Assembly (NCBI GenBank): GCA_036657395.1
Contig: JAVXGM010000005.1
Coordinates: 70,118 to 134,117 of the forward strand
Direction of reading: 5' to 3'
DNA: 64,000 bases
Source of the DNA: JAVXGM01 sp036657395
GTDB taxonomy: Bacteria; Bacillota; Clostridia; Peptostreptococcales; Anaerovoracaceae
Numbering within the stretch: the first letter of the stretch is position 1; the number at the start of each line of letters is the position of its first letter. Below, one piece after another: positions 8,591 to 17,584 of the stretch. A model generated the notes under the pieces. It had not been told where the DNA came from. It ran no database searches and worked only from the letters and a program-made list of their open reading frames with translations. A program made the translations under genes and the position numbers.

Positions 8591-8659
8591 TCCTTTACCT
8601 CCTTGTACGTTAACCTCTAGAGTCTACCACATGGGGTTTTAAAAATCAAGGTTTTTTGT

Positions 8660-9949
8660 CTATTTTACGTTGTAAAATGCAGTCAATCCCGCATATTGGG
8701 CTGAGGTATCTAGAAGCTCTTCAATGCGAAGCAACTGGTTGTATTTCGCAATTCTATCTGTTCTAGACAAGGATCCGGTTTTAATCTGTCCCGCATTAAC
8801 CCCAACAACAATGTCTGCAATAGTTGTATCCTCTGTCTCACCACTTCTGTGTGATACTACTGCTGTATATCCAGCCTTCTTTGCCATTTCAATAGCATCT
8901 AAAGTTTCTGTCAAAGTACCGATCTGATTTACCTTAATAAGTATAGAGTTTCCTATTCCTTCTTTGATGCCTCGAGACAATCTTTCTGTGTTTGTAACAA
9001 ATATGTCGTCTCCTACAAGCTGGATTTTGTCTCCTAGTTTTTCTGTTAAGTGTTTCCAACCATCCCAATCGTCTTCTCCAAGACCGTCTTCAATGGAAAT
9101 GACAGGATACTTATCAACAAGATGTTCATAATAAGCAACCATTTCTTCGGCTGTCTTATTTACCCCTTCTCCTGTTAATTTGTACAGTTTTTCTTCGCTA
9201 TCATAAAATTCACTGGCAGCTACATCCAATGCAATTCTTACATCATCTCCCGGTTTATATCCCGCCTTTTCAATCGCCTGAATAATCACCTGGATTGCTT
9301 CTTCATTTGTAGAAAGGTTAGGTGCAAATCCGCCTTCGTCGCCAACTGTAGTGTTCATGCCTTTAGCTTTAAGTACGCTCTTTAGGTTATGAAATATTTC
9401 CGCACCCATTCTCAAAGCTTCTCTAAAAGTTGGAGCTCCCACTGGCATAATCATAAATTCCTGGATATCCACTGTGTTATCTGCATGAGAACCACCATTA
9501 ATAATATTCATCATTGGTGTTGGAAGAACCTTTCCATTCACGCCACCTAGATATTGAAATAGTGGAAGCCCTAGGGAATTTGCTGCAGCTTCAGCTGCCG
9601 CCATTGAAACGCCTAGGATTGCATTTGCTCCCAGTTTGCTTTTGTTTGGTGTTCCGTCCAGCTCTATCATCATTTTGTCAAGACCTACCTGGTCAAAAAC
9701 ATTATATCCAATAACATGATCTGCTATTTCTTCATTAACATTGTCAACTGCCTTAAGTGTACCTTTTCCTAAATATCTGCCCTTATCTCCGTCACGAAGT
9801 TCAACTGCCTCGTGAGCACCTGTGGATGCCCCAGAAGGAACGATCGCCCTTCCCATTGAACCATCGTCTAAGATAATTTCTACTTCTACTGTTGGATTGC
9901 CTCTAGAATCCAATACTTCCCTTGCTAATACGTCTTCAATAAATGCCAT
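8660..9949 (-). CDS. eno: Enolase
   Basis: The 429-residue enzyme interconverts 2-phosphoglycerate and phosphoenolpyruvate. Visible motifs are NTVDIQEFMIMP, the Mg2+-binding Asp/Glu pair in SIEDGLGEDDW, LIKVNQIGTLTET with the catalytic lysine, and the signature SHRSGETEDTTIAD. Full length compared with the family. AAGGAGG precedes the ATG. It lies 29 bp after tpiA and is the last glycolytic gene of the run rpoN-gap-pgk-tpiA-eno. No phosphoglycerate mutase is present between tpiA and eno, although gpmI is often found there in Firmicutes. Confidence 0.97.
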   Translation of the reverse strand: MAFIEDVLAREVLDSRGNPTVEVEIILDDGSMGRAIVPSGASTGAHEAVELRDGDKGRYLGKGTLKAVDNVNEEIADHVIGYNVFDQVGLDKMMIELDGTPNKSKLGANAILGVSMAAAEAAANSLGLPLFQYLGGVNGKVLPTPMMNIINGGSHADNTVDIQEFMIMPVGAPTFREALRMGAEIFHNLKSVLKAKGMNTTVGDEGGFAPNLSTNEEAIQVIIQAIEKAGYKPGDDVRIALDVAASEFYDSEEKLYKLTGEGVNKTAEEMVAYYEHLVDKYPVISIEDGLGEDDWDGWKHLTEKLGDKIQLVGDDIFVTNTERLSRGIKEGIGNSILIKVNQIGTLTETLDAIEMAKKAGYTAVVSHRSGETEDTTIADIVVGVNAGQIKTGSLSRTDRIAKYNQLLRIEELLDTSAQYAGLTAFYNVK

Positions 9950-9978
9950 TAATATTTACCTCCTTAGTTATTTAAAAT

Positions 9979-10725
9979 TTAAAAATCAATAATTTCCATA
10001 AAATCTTTTGCCTTGAGACTTGCGCCACCTACTAGCGCTCCATCAATTTCATCCATATTCATAATGTCTGTAGCATTGACTGGCTTCACGCTGCCGCCAT
10101 ACTGAATAACTACTTTATCAGAAACTTCATCGTCATAAAGTTTTTCCATTATTTCTCTAATACAGGCACACATTTCTTCTGCCTGCTCAGGTGTGGCTGT
10201 TCTGCCTGTGCCAATAGCCCATACCGGTTCATAAGCGATAACCAATTTTCTTACTTGGTCTCCAGTTAGTCCAGCTAAGCCGGCTTCAAGTTGATTTTTA
10301 ACAACTTCTTCTGCATGACCCTTATCCCTCTGATCTAAAACTTCTCCTACACATAATATAGGAGTGATATCTCCTTTGAAAAGTCTATGGAGCTTCTTGT
10401 TTACGGTTTCATCCGTTTCTCCAAAATACTCTCTTCTCTCAGAATGACCCACTATGCAATAATCAATCTTCATCTCTTCCAGCATTGCCGGTGAAATTTC
10501 TCCTGTAAAGGCTCCTTCATCCTCAAAGTGGACATTTTGCGCCCCTACTTTTATGTTTGTCCCTTGGAATATTTCTTGCACTGCTTCTAAGTAAACATAT
10601 GGTGCACAGATGGCTGCCTGCACGTCAGTTCCTTTGTATAATTCCTTAAATTCCTTGGCAAATGCTACTGCTTCACCTCTTGTTTTAAACATTTTCCAGT
10701 TTCCTGCAATAAATGGTTTTCTCAT
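9979..10725 (-). CDS. tpiA: Triosephosphate isomerase
   Basis: The 248-residue TIM-barrel enzyme interconverts dihydroxyacetone phosphate and glyceraldehyde 3-phosphate. Catalytic motifs are GNWKM near residue 8 (lysine), IVGHSERR (histidine) and AYEPVWAIGTG (glutamate). Its ATG shares one base with the TAA of pgk, so translation is coupled to pgk. GGAGGATAAATA immediately before the start provides the ribosome binding site. Confidence 0.97.
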   Translation of the reverse strand: MRKPFIAGNWKMFKTRGEAVAFAKEFKELYKGTDVQAAICAPYVYLEAVQEIFQGTNIKVGAQNVHFEDEGAFTGEISPAMLEEMKIDYCIVGHSERREYFGETDETVNKKLHRLFKGDITPILCVGEVLDQRDKGHAEEVVKNQLEAGLAGLTGDQVRKLVIAYEPVWAIGTGRTATPEQAEEMCACIREIMEKLYDDEVSDKVVIQYGGSVKPVNATDIMNMDEIDGALVGGASLKAKDFMEIIDF

Positions 10726-11909
10726 TATTTATCCTCCAATGCACTTATACCCGGCAATTCCTTTCCCTCTAAGAATTCCAGGGAGGCTCCGCCTCCTGTG
10801 GAAATATGAGTCATTTTATCTGCCAGTCCAAACTGTTGTACCGCTGCTGCAGAGTCACCTCCTCCAATAATGGTAATCCCTTTGTTTGTTGCTAAGGCTT
10901 CTGCTATCTTCCTTGTTCCAGTCTGAAATGGTTTCATTTCAAAGACTCCCACAGGGCCATTCCAAACTACCGTTTTTGCTTTTGCCAAAATGTCTTCAAT
11001 TACTTTAATGGAATTAGGGCCGATGTCCAGTCCCATCATGTCTTTTGCCATGGATTCCCTAGGATAAACTTTAGTTTCACTATCTGCAGAAAATTCTTTT
11101 GCACAAAGAATGTCTACAGGAAGAACTAGGTCGACTCCTGCTTTTTCCGCCTTTTTAATAAGCTCTCCTGCTAAGGCAACATTGTCTTCATCTAAAATGG
11201 ATGTACCAATTTCAAGACCCATAGCCTTAAAAAACGTATAACTCATTCCACCACCAACGATCAGCGTATCTACTTTCTTCAGTAGGTTTTCGATGACCTT
11301 AATCTTGTCTCCCACTTTTGCTCCACCCATGATGGCAACAAACGGACGCTTTGGAGCATCTAAGGCGTCTCCTAGAAATTTCACTTCCTTTTCAATTAGG
11401 TAACCAGAAACTCCAGGGATGAATTTTGTAACTCCTGCTGTAGAACAATGTGCTCTATGCGCTGTTCCAAAAGCATCATTTACAAAAATTTCTGCAAGGC
11501 TTGCTAATTCTTTGGAAAAATTGTCTTCGTTTTTAGTTTCTTCTTTCCTAAATCTAAGATTTTCAAGAAGCATTACCTGACCTTCTTTAAGACCTGCGGC
11601 TTCTTCTCTCACCTGATCATTTACAACCTGAGCCACACTACAGAAAAGAACCTCTCGCCCTAAAAGTTGAGAAAGTCTTTCTGCTACAGGCTTAAGGCTG
11701 TACTCCATTTTAACTTCTCCCTTTGGTCTTCCCATGTGAGACATAAGGATTACTTTTCCACCTTGATCCACCAGTGCCTTGATGGTTGGTAGCGACCCAG
11801 TGATTCTAATATCATCAGTAATTTTCCCATCTTGCATGGGCACATTAAAATCGCATCTAACCAAAACACGTTTGCCTTTTACTGCTATGTCGTTAATAGT
11901 TTTTTTCAT
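10725..11909 (-). CDS. pgk: Phosphoglycerate kinase
   Basis: The 394-residue enzyme transfers phosphate from 1,3-bisphosphoglycerate to ADP. Visible features are RCDFNVPM near the N-terminus, SHMGRPKG, and the C-terminal nucleotide-binding GGGDSAAA. The start is placed at the ATG at 11909, preceded by AAAGGTGG. An in-frame GTG at 11918 lies inside that site and is less likely. It follows gap by 80 bp, and that gap holds an 8-bp stem-loop. Confidence 0.96.
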   Translation of the reverse strand: MKKTINDIAVKGKRVLVRCDFNVPMQDGKITDDIRITGSLPTIKALVDQGGKVILMSHMGRPKGEVKMEYSLKPVAERLSQLLGREVLFCSVAQVVNDQVREEAAGLKEGQVMLLENLRFRKEETKNEDNFSKELASLAEIFVNDAFGTAHRAHCSTAGVTKFIPGVSGYLIEKEVKFLGDALDAPKRPFVAIMGGAKVGDKIKVIENLLKKVDTLIVGGGMSYTFFKAMGLEIGTSILDEDNVALAGELIKKAEKAGVDLVLPVDILCAKEFSADSETKVYPRESMAKDMMGLDIGPNSIKVIEDILAKAKTVVWNGPVGVFEMKPFQTGTRKIAEALATNKGITIIGGGDSAAAVQQFGLADKMTHISTGGGASLEFLEGKELPGISALEDK

Positions 11910-11949
11910 CTTTGCCACCTTTACCTATATTTGTTTAAATATATAGCAC

Positions 11950-11972
11950 GACAGCCGATAAAACCGGCTGTC
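11950..11972. other. Stem-loop between gap and pgk
   Basis: GACAGCCG and CGGCTGTC form an 8-bp GC-rich stem with a 7-nt A-rich loop in the gap-pgk spacer. There is no T-run on the leftward side, so it is more likely an RNA processing or stability element than a terminator. gap mRNA segments in Firmicutes are known to be differentially processed; that it happens here is inference. Confidence 0.5.
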
Positions 11973-11989
11973 AACTTAGTTGTTTACTT

Positions 11990-13006
11990 TTATTTGTTGT
12001 CTACACTGTGCATGTGTTGAATCAAAGAAAGAATTTTGCTTGAATACCCATATTCGTTATCGTAAAAAGCAATTAGCTTAAAGAACTTTTCATTTAAGGT
12101 AATTCCTTCTCTTGCGTCAAATATAGATGTATGGGAATCTCCGATGAAATCACTTGATACGACTTCGTCATCTACGTATTCTATTACACCCTTCATCTCG
12201 CCTTCTGAGGCCTCTTTAATCTTCTTACAAATATCCTCATAGGTTGCCGCTTTCTTAAGCTGAATGTTAAGATCGATTACGGATACGTCTGCTACAGGGA
12301 CTCTGTATGAAATGCCTGTCATCTTACCTACTAGTGATGGAATAACTAATCCTACAGCTTTTGCGGCTCCCGTCGTTGATGGGATAATATTTCCAAAAGA
12401 TGATCTTCCTGTTCTCCAGTCTTTCATGGAACGGGCATCTACTACTTTTTGCTTTGCTGTGGCTGCATGAATGGTTGACATCAAACCTTGCTCAATACCC
12501 CAATTATCTTCTAATACTTTTGTAAGCGGTGCAAGACAGTTGGTTGTACAAGATGCGTTAGATACCACTGGCATATCTGTTGTGTACTCTTTGTGGTTAA
12601 CACCCATAACAAAAGTCGGCGTGTCTTTGTCCTTGGCTGGTGCAGTAATTATAACCTTCTTTGCTCCCTGCTTGATATGAACCATTGCTTTTTCTGTAGT
12701 ATTGTAAGCTCCTGTTCCTTCTATTATATATTCTGCGCCGCACTTGTCCCAAGGAATATTTGATGCGTCACTTTCGCTATAAACAGGGACTTTCTTCCCG
12801 TTAATCACTATTCCGTCTTCATATGTGTCAAGACTCTTTGGAAATCTGCCAAAAACGCTGTCATACTTAAGCATATATACCATGTAATCCTTGTCCGCAT
12901 TACGAACATTGATACCTGAAATTTCTATTTCCGGCACATCCATTGCTGCACGAATAACTACTCTTGAAATACGACCAAAACCACTAATACCAACCTTAAT
13001 TGACAT
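11990..13006 (-). CDS. gap: Glyceraldehyde-3-phosphate dehydrogenase
   Basis: The 338-residue NAD-dependent enzyme oxidises and phosphorylates glyceraldehyde 3-phosphate. The nucleotide-binding start GISGFGRISRVV and the catalytic NASCTTNCLAP are both clear, as is NEYGYSSKIL near the C-terminus. AGGAGG lies 8 nt before the ATG. It is 67 bp downstream of rpoN and opens the glycolytic gene run. In Bacillus the equivalent upstream position is held by the repressor gene cggR. Confidence 0.97.
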   Translation of the reverse strand: MSIKVGISGFGRISRVVIRAAMDVPEIEISGINVRNADKDYMVYMLKYDSVFGRFPKSLDTYEDGIVINGKKVPVYSESDASNIPWDKCGAEYIIEGTGAYNTTEKAMVHIKQGAKKVIITAPAKDKDTPTFVMGVNHKEYTTDMPVVSNASCTTNCLAPLTKVLEDNWGIEQGLMSTIHAATAKQKVVDARSMKDWRTGRSSFGNIIPSTTGAAKAVGLVIPSLVGKMTGISYRVPVADVSVIDLNIQLKKAATYEDICKKIKEASEGEMKGVIEYVDDEVVSSDFIGDSHTSIFDAREGITLNEKFFKLIAFYDNEYGYSSKILSLIQHMHSVDNK

Positions 13007-13073
13007 TTGCTAATCCTCCTTGATTACCTTGCTTTAACTTTTTTTTATGTACTCTATATATTAATGAACTAAA

Positions 13074-14510
13074 TTAATATCTCCTTCGTTTAGATGATGA
13101 TAAAATTCCCATCTCATCTCTGTATTTTGCTACTGTTCTCCTTGATATACCAAAGCCCTTTTCTTTTAGCATTTTCACCATGTCCTGGTCGCTATGAGGA
13201 GATTTTGGATCTTCCTCACTAACGATCTCTTTTATAAATGATTTAATACTATTTGAGGAGATTCCCTCTCCTTGGCTGTCTGAAACCCCAGCGGAAAAGA
13301 AATATTTGATTTCAAATACACCCATTGGGCTTTGTAAATACTTCCCATTAATAGAACGGCTCACTGTAGATTCGTGGATTCCCACTTCCTCCGCAATTTG
13401 CTTAAGGGTAAGGGTTTTTAAGTGTTTACTCCCTTTTTCAAAGAATTTTTGCTGATACTTTACAACAGCAGTCACCACATTATATATGGTCTGTTTTCGC
13501 TGATCTATACTTTTAATAAGCCAAACCGCAGAATTAAGCTTGTCTGACAAATACTTTGACAGATTTGAATCTTTTTCTGCTTCAATAAGTAACTTTTCAT
13601 AGTATCCGCTGACCATAAGTCTAGGCGAGCTACTATCATTAAGGGAAACAATGTATTCTCCATCTACTTTTTCTACGTAAACATCAGGAACGACATATCT
13701 AGTGTCCGTTTGGCTAGCAAAGGGCCTACCCGGCTTAGGTTCTAATGTCTTAATAATGTCGCTCATTTCTTGTATTTCCATTATAGTAAGACCCATTGCC
13801 TTGGCGATTATACCAAGCCTATTAGCTCCGATATCTTCTAAATAATTATTGACTACATTTTCAAAGTCATCTGTAAGTTGGCCACTGTATTCTAGTTGAA
13901 TCAACAAACATTCTTTAAGGCTTCTAGCACCTACACCTACAGGATCAAACCCTTGAATAATAGCTAGAACTTCTTCAATCTTATTTTCAGGTACTTTTGT
14001 AACTTTAGATATTTCTTCTATGGTTGATGTCATATATCCATTTTCATCTAGGGACTCTATAATGTAGCGTCCAACATTTCGACACCCTTTTTTATGGGAG
14101 GCGAACTGAAGTTGAAACATTAAATGTTCTGGCAAGGTTACTTCCGAAGTAGTGTATTGCTCGTAAGCATTTTCCTTCTCTTCCCCACTAGTATTGTCAT
14201 ATTGACGATAACTTATATCGTCATATTGTTTGTTTTTTAAATACTCTTTCCAGTCGATTTCACTCTCACCTGAGTTTAGTTGACTCTCATCAGAAGATGC
14301 TACCTCTTGAGGCTCCTCCGTCGAAGGTGACTCTTGCCCCGTTGGTGAGGTCTGCTCCAAGACGGGATTTGTCAATATCTGATCTTGGATATAGGAATCC
14401 AACTCCTGGGTATTGAACTGCAATATCTGTATTGCCTGTATCAATTCAGGGGTCATTACCAATTTTTGTGTTTGTTCAATTGTTAAATCATAACCAAGCC
14501 GCATACTCAT
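13074..14510 (-). CDS. rpoN: RNA polymerase sigma-54 factor
   Basis: The 478-residue protein has the three regions of sigma-54. The Gln/Leu-rich activator-interacting N-terminus (QTQKLVMTPELIQAIQILQF) is followed by an acidic linker with SEIDWKEYL, then a core-binding and DNA-binding part with a helix-turn-helix (IAEEVGIHESTVSRSINGKY). The RpoN box SRRTVAKYRDEMGI lies near the C-terminus. It therefore looks like a functional sigma factor rather than a CggR-type repressor. It recruits polymerase to -24/-12 promoters and needs AAA+ activators, none of which is in this window. The start ATG at 14510 has GAGGTG upstream. It sits directly before gap and may be cotranscribed with trmL and the glycolytic genes. 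Confidence 0.95.
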   Translation of the reverse strand: MSMRLGYDLTIEQTQKLVMTPELIQAIQILQFNTQELDSYIQDQILTNPVLEQTSPTGQESPSTEEPQEVASSDESQLNSGESEIDWKEYLKNKQYDDISYRQYDNTSGEEKENAYEQYTTSEVTLPEHLMFQLQFASHKKGCRNVGRYIIESLDENGYMTSTIEEISKVTKVPENKIEEVLAIIQGFDPVGVGARSLKECLLIQLEYSGQLTDDFENVVNNYLEDIGANRLGIIAKAMGLTIMEIQEMSDIIKTLEPKPGRPFASQTDTRYVVPDVYVEKVDGEYIVSLNDSSSPRLMVSGYYEKLLIEAEKDSNLSKYLSDKLNSAVWLIKSIDQRKQTIYNVVTAVVKYQQKFFEKGSKHLKTLTLKQIAEEVGIHESTVSRSINGKYLQSPMGVFEIKYFFSAGVSDSQGEGISSNSIKSFIKEIVSEEDPKSPHSDQDMVKMLKEKGFGISRRTVAKYRDEMGILSSSKRRRY

Positions 14511-14590
14511 TAAAACACCTCATCAAAAATTATGCCTACGCAAATATTATACCATATTCCCCGATTATTTCTAGGGGTTTCTACCTTTAT

Positions 14591-15061
14591 TTACTCTAAA
14601 CCAGGAAAGCCTTTTTGTCTTAATGCTTCAAAAAGAATAATATTCACTGAATTTGATAGATTTAAAGATCTTAGCCTTGTATCCTTGCTCATTGGAATCC
14701 GTAAAGCTTGCTCCTCATGTGCCTTAATGAATTCACGTGAAAGCCCGGCTGTCTCCTTACCAAATAGAATCATATCTTCATCTCTAAATTCCACATCAGA
14801 ATAAAGATGTTTTCCCTTTGTAGTGGCGAGGTAAAGGTTTCTATCTCCATATTTATTCATGAATTCATCCAAACTTTTATGAACTTCTAACTTAACATAA
14901 GGCCAATAATCAAGGCCGGCTCGCCTTACACTCTTTTCATCTATAGAAAACCCTAAAGGCTCTACAAGATGAAGTACACTTCCTGTGGCCGCACAGGATC
15001 TGGCAATATTCCCCGTATTTGGGGGGATTTCCGGTTCAACTAATACTACATGAATAGCCAT
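14591..15061 (-). CDS. trmL: tRNA (cytidine(34)-2'-O)-methyltransferase, SPOUT family
   Basis: The 156-residue protein has the length and sequence of TrmL/YibK. It begins VVLVEPEIPPNTGNIARSCAATG and includes GLDYWPYVKLEVH and an SAM-binding knot region with LFGKETAGL and RIPM near the C-terminus. The family methylates the wobble nucleotide of certain Leu tRNAs. AGGAGG precedes the ATG. An 80-bp gap separates it from rpoN, so transcriptional linkage is possible but not certain. Confidence 0.93.
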   Translation of the reverse strand: MAIHVVLVEPEIPPNTGNIARSCAATGSVLHLVEPLGFSIDEKSVRRAGLDYWPYVKLEVHKSLDEFMNKYGDRNLYLATTKGKHLYSDVEFRDEDMILFGKETAGLSREFIKAHEEQALRIPMSKDTRLRSLNLSNSVNIILFEALRQKGFPGLE

Positions 15062-15156
15062 TTTTCATTTCCTCCTATTTTTCCTTATTCTCATTGTACT
15101 TTGATTGGAACAAAAGTCAATGACATCTGCAATATCTGCTAATTTGTAAAATTTTA

Positions 15157-15185
15157 AAGACAAAGGGCAGATTTTGTTATATACT
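15157..15185 (+). promoter_or_regulatory. Candidate promoter for hom
   Basis: AAGACA and TATACT are separated by 17 bp. The -10 box is near consensus and the -35 box is a 4/6 match. The start would fall about 40 nt before the hom ATG. The assignment is weaker than the other promoters listed. Confidence 0.4.
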
Positions 15186-15232
15186 TTTTAAATCAGTGCA
15201 TTTTAGAGAAAAAAATCAAAGGAGGTACGGTA

Positions 15233-16207
15233 ATGAAAACCGTTAATGTTAGCTTGCTTGGTCTTGGAAATATTGGAACAGGCACCTACAAAACCTGGGA
15301 AATGAATAAAGCCCAAATGGAAGCTGCTACTGGCACAAAAATCCAAATAACAAAAATTCTCGAAAGGGATGTTGATAGGCAAAGGGATATTACTGTTACT
15401 CCCGATCAGTTTACCCAAGATCCTGATGAAATCTTTAAGGATCCTAATATACATGTTGTCGTTGAACTTCTAGGCGGTATTGAACCTGCCACTACATTCA
15501 TGTTAGAAGCTATGAATAATGGAAAACATGTGGTTACTGCCAATAAAGCTGCAGTAGCTGCTAATTTTGAAAAACTGACAGAAGCTGCAAAGAAGAACGA
15601 TGTTAAATTTTCATTTGAAGCCAGTGTAGGCGGTGGTATTCCAATTTTAAATGCCATTACCACTGTACTTCAAGCAAATCAGTTTGAAGAAATCCTAGGA
15701 ATCGTAAATGGCACTACTAACTATATCCTGACTCAGATGACCGAATATGGACTTGAATATGATGATGTTTTAAAGGTTGCCCAGGAAAAGGGATTTGCTG
15801 AGGCTGATCCTACTGCTGATGTTGAGGGAATCGACGTTGCCAACAAACTTACTATTCTCATGGCTCTCACCTTTGGCATATATGTCCCACCAGAAGAAAT
15901 CCCTACAGTTGGAATCACAAAAATTACAAAGGCAGACATTGATGCAGCAGCTTCTCGAGATTGTAAAATCAAGCTGATTGCTTCTGCAAAAAAAGTTGGA
16001 GACAAAATAGAATACAGTGTAAAGCCTACTGAACTTTCTGTTGCTCATCCTTTAGCTGGTATTAACAACGAATTTAATGCGGTATTTATAAAGGGTAATG
16101 CAGTTGATGAATTAATGTTTTATGGAAAAGGCGCAGGCCCGCTTCCTACGGGAAGTGCTGTTATGGGCGACATACTTGAAATAGCAAAATCAATGGGAGG
16201 TAAATAG
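15233..16207 (+). CDS. hom: Homoserine dehydrogenase without ACT domain
   Basis: The 324-residue enzyme reduces aspartate semialdehyde to homoserine for threonine and methionine synthesis. An N-terminal NAD(P)-binding motif GLGNIGTG lies near residues 10-17. The catalytic domain carries ANKAAVA, EASVGGGIPI, GIVNGTTNYIL and FAEADPTADVEG, all conserved in the family. The regulatory C-terminal ACT domain found in the common form of about 430 residues is absent, so threonine feedback through ACT is not expected. The start has AAAGGAGGT 8 nt upstream. The SEC-C gene follows after 3 bp, indicating an operon. Confidence 0.95.
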   Translation: MKTVNVSLLGLGNIGTGTYKTWEMNKAQMEAATGTKIQITKILERDVDRQRDITVTPDQFTQDPDEIFKDPNIHVVVELLGGIEPATTFMLEAMNNGKHVVTANKAAVAANFEKLTEAAKKNDVKFSFEASVGGGIPILNAITTVLQANQFEEILGIVNGTTNYILTQMTEYGLEYDDVLKVAQEKGFAEADPTADVEGIDVANKLTILMALTFGIYVPPEEIPTVGITKITKADIDAAASRDCKIKLIASAKKVGDKIEYSVKPTELSVAHPLAGINNEFNAVFIKGNAVDELMFYGKGAGPLPTGSAVMGDILEIAKSMGGK

Positions 16208-16210
16208 ACA

Positions 16211-16711
16211 ATGGCTTTAACCTTATTTAAACAATGGAAAAATTTAATTGAAAATCAAACTGATGACACTTTTAATGAGTTTTGGGAAGAATACAGTGGG
16301 GCTGAAACTAATATTTACAGTGACCTTCTAGACAATCCAACTAAAAAGGTCGCCGCTCCTTTAAGTGAATTAGTCGCAAAATATGAAGTTTCTCCCGTAA
16401 TTTTCATGGGGTTTCTTGATGGAATTAATGATAGTTTAAAAGAACCAAACGATATAGAAAAATTTGATGAGACATCAACTGTAGTTCTTGATATGAATCT
16501 AGAAAAGCTATACTACAATATGCTGATTGCAGAAGCTGACTATCTTTATACACTTCCTCAATGGGATACCATACTTACTGAGGAGACTAGAGCTGAGGTA
16601 ATTAAAAACTACAAACGTTCTCGAACTGTAGTAAAGGGTGAAAAAATTGGCCGAAACGACCCTTGCCCTTGTGGATCAGGAAAAAAATACAAAAAATGTT
16701 GTGGCAAATAG
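16211..16711 (+). CDS. SEC-C motif protein
   Basis: The 166-residue acidic protein ends in a SEC-C zinc motif (RNDPCPCGSGKKYKKCC), the same C-terminal module that binds SecB and ribosomes in SecA. The N-terminal 140 residues are helical and I do not recognise them. The ATG is 3 bp after hom and uses a GGGAGGT site overlapping the end of hom. SEC-C proteins outside SecA are often of unknown function. A link to hom through the operon is only positional. Confidence 0.75.
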   Translation: MALTLFKQWKNLIENQTDDTFNEFWEEYSGAETNIYSDLLDNPTKKVAAPLSELVAKYEVSPVIFMGFLDGINDSLKEPNDIEKFDETSTVVLDMNLEKLYYNMLIAEADYLYTLPQWDTILTEETRAEVIKNYKRSRTVVKGEKIGRNDPCPCGSGKKYKKCCGK

Positions 16712-16749
16712 ACCATAAATTCTACCTACAATTAAACCTATAAACTGTA

Positions 16750-16778
16750 AAGGCTGTGATTTTTCACAGCCTTTTTTT
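16750..16778 (+). terminator. Terminator of the hom operon, overlapping the nth 3' end
   Basis: AAGGCTGTGA and TCACAGCCTT form a 10-bp stem with a 4-nt loop, followed by a T-run. The distal arm and the T-run are also the stop codon and last codons (Leu-Arg-Lys-Lys) of the convergent nth gene. Confidence 0.85.
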
Positions 16779-17393
16779 ACATATGTAACCGATTACACAG
16801 TTTTCACAATCTGGCTTTCTTGCGTGGCAACAATTTCGTCCATGGAAGATAAGGCTATGGTGACTACGAGACCATCTTTCTTCTGGCAAAGCCTTCATCA
16901 ATGCCAATTCTGTCTTCAATACATCCTTTTCTTTTACCAGGCCTATCCTATTAGAAACCCGAAAAACGTGTGTATCTACAGCGATTCGTTCATGTCCAAA
17001 GCCTACAGAAAGCACTACATTTGCAGTCTTTCTCCCTACTCCGGGAAGTTTAATAAGCTCCTCATAATCATCTGGCACCTGTCCACCATAATTATCCATC
17101 AGCATTTTTGCCATGGCTAAAATGTTCTTTGACTTAGTTTTATACATCCCGATTCGTCTAATAATATTCATAATATCTTCTTGAGATCCTGCCGCCAAGC
17201 TAGCAGCATCAGGATACTTTTTAAAAAGTTTTTCCGTCACTACATTGACACTTTTATCAGTAGTTTGTGCTGATAGGGCTACTGCGACTATCAGCTGAAA
17301 CACATTCAAATGATTTAATGCACATTCTGCCTCTGGATAAGTAATTTCAAGGTTGTCCAGTATTTCTCCCACTTGTTTTTTTGTAAATGTCAT
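16764..17393 (-). CDS. nth: Endonuclease III (DNA glycosylase/AP lyase)
   Basis: The 209-residue base-excision repair enzyme removes oxidised pyrimidines. The helix-hairpin-helix LPGVGRKTANVVL carries the catalytic lysine, and VDTHVFRVSNRIGL carries the catalytic aspartate. The C-terminus has the C-x6-C-x2-C-x5-C [4Fe-4S] ligand pattern, ending only two or three residues before the stop. AAGGAGG lies upstream of the ATG. The gene stands alone on the minus strand and shares its end with the hom terminator. Confidence 0.96.
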   Translation of the reverse strand: MTFTKKQVGEILDNLEITYPEAECALNHLNVFQLIVAVALSAQTTDKSVNVVTEKLFKKYPDAASLAAGSQEDIMNIIRRIGMYKTKSKNILAMAKMLMDNYGGQVPDDYEELIKLPGVGRKTANVVLSVGFGHERIAVDTHVFRVSNRIGLVKEKDVLKTELALMKALPEERWSRSHHSLIFHGRNCCHARKPDCENCVIGYICKKRL

Positions 17394-17507
17394 ATATCCT
17401 CCTTTTATTTATGAATAAACTATACCCGATTTCTCTGCATTTTAACACCCTTTCTAACACCTTATTTCTTCAGTTTTTTAAATTTTCTAACAAATTAAGG
17501 AAAACTA

Positions 17508-17536
17508 GTTACATTTTTGAAATTTTATAGTATAAT
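17508..17536 (+). promoter_or_regulatory. Promoter for the NCS1 permease gene
   Basis: GTTACA and a perfect TATAAT are separated by 17 bp in a very A/T-rich region. The predicted start is about 40 nt before the permease ATG. Confidence 0.6.
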
Positions 17537-17584
17537 TGAATATGTAATCATTTACAAAACATTTTAATTATGGAGGTGTTTAGA

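Noticed and set aside
13074..14510. CggR-type glycolytic repressor in place of sigma-54
   Set aside because: The C-terminal RpoN box and core-binding region are present, and no sugar-phosphate-binding SorC domain is seen.
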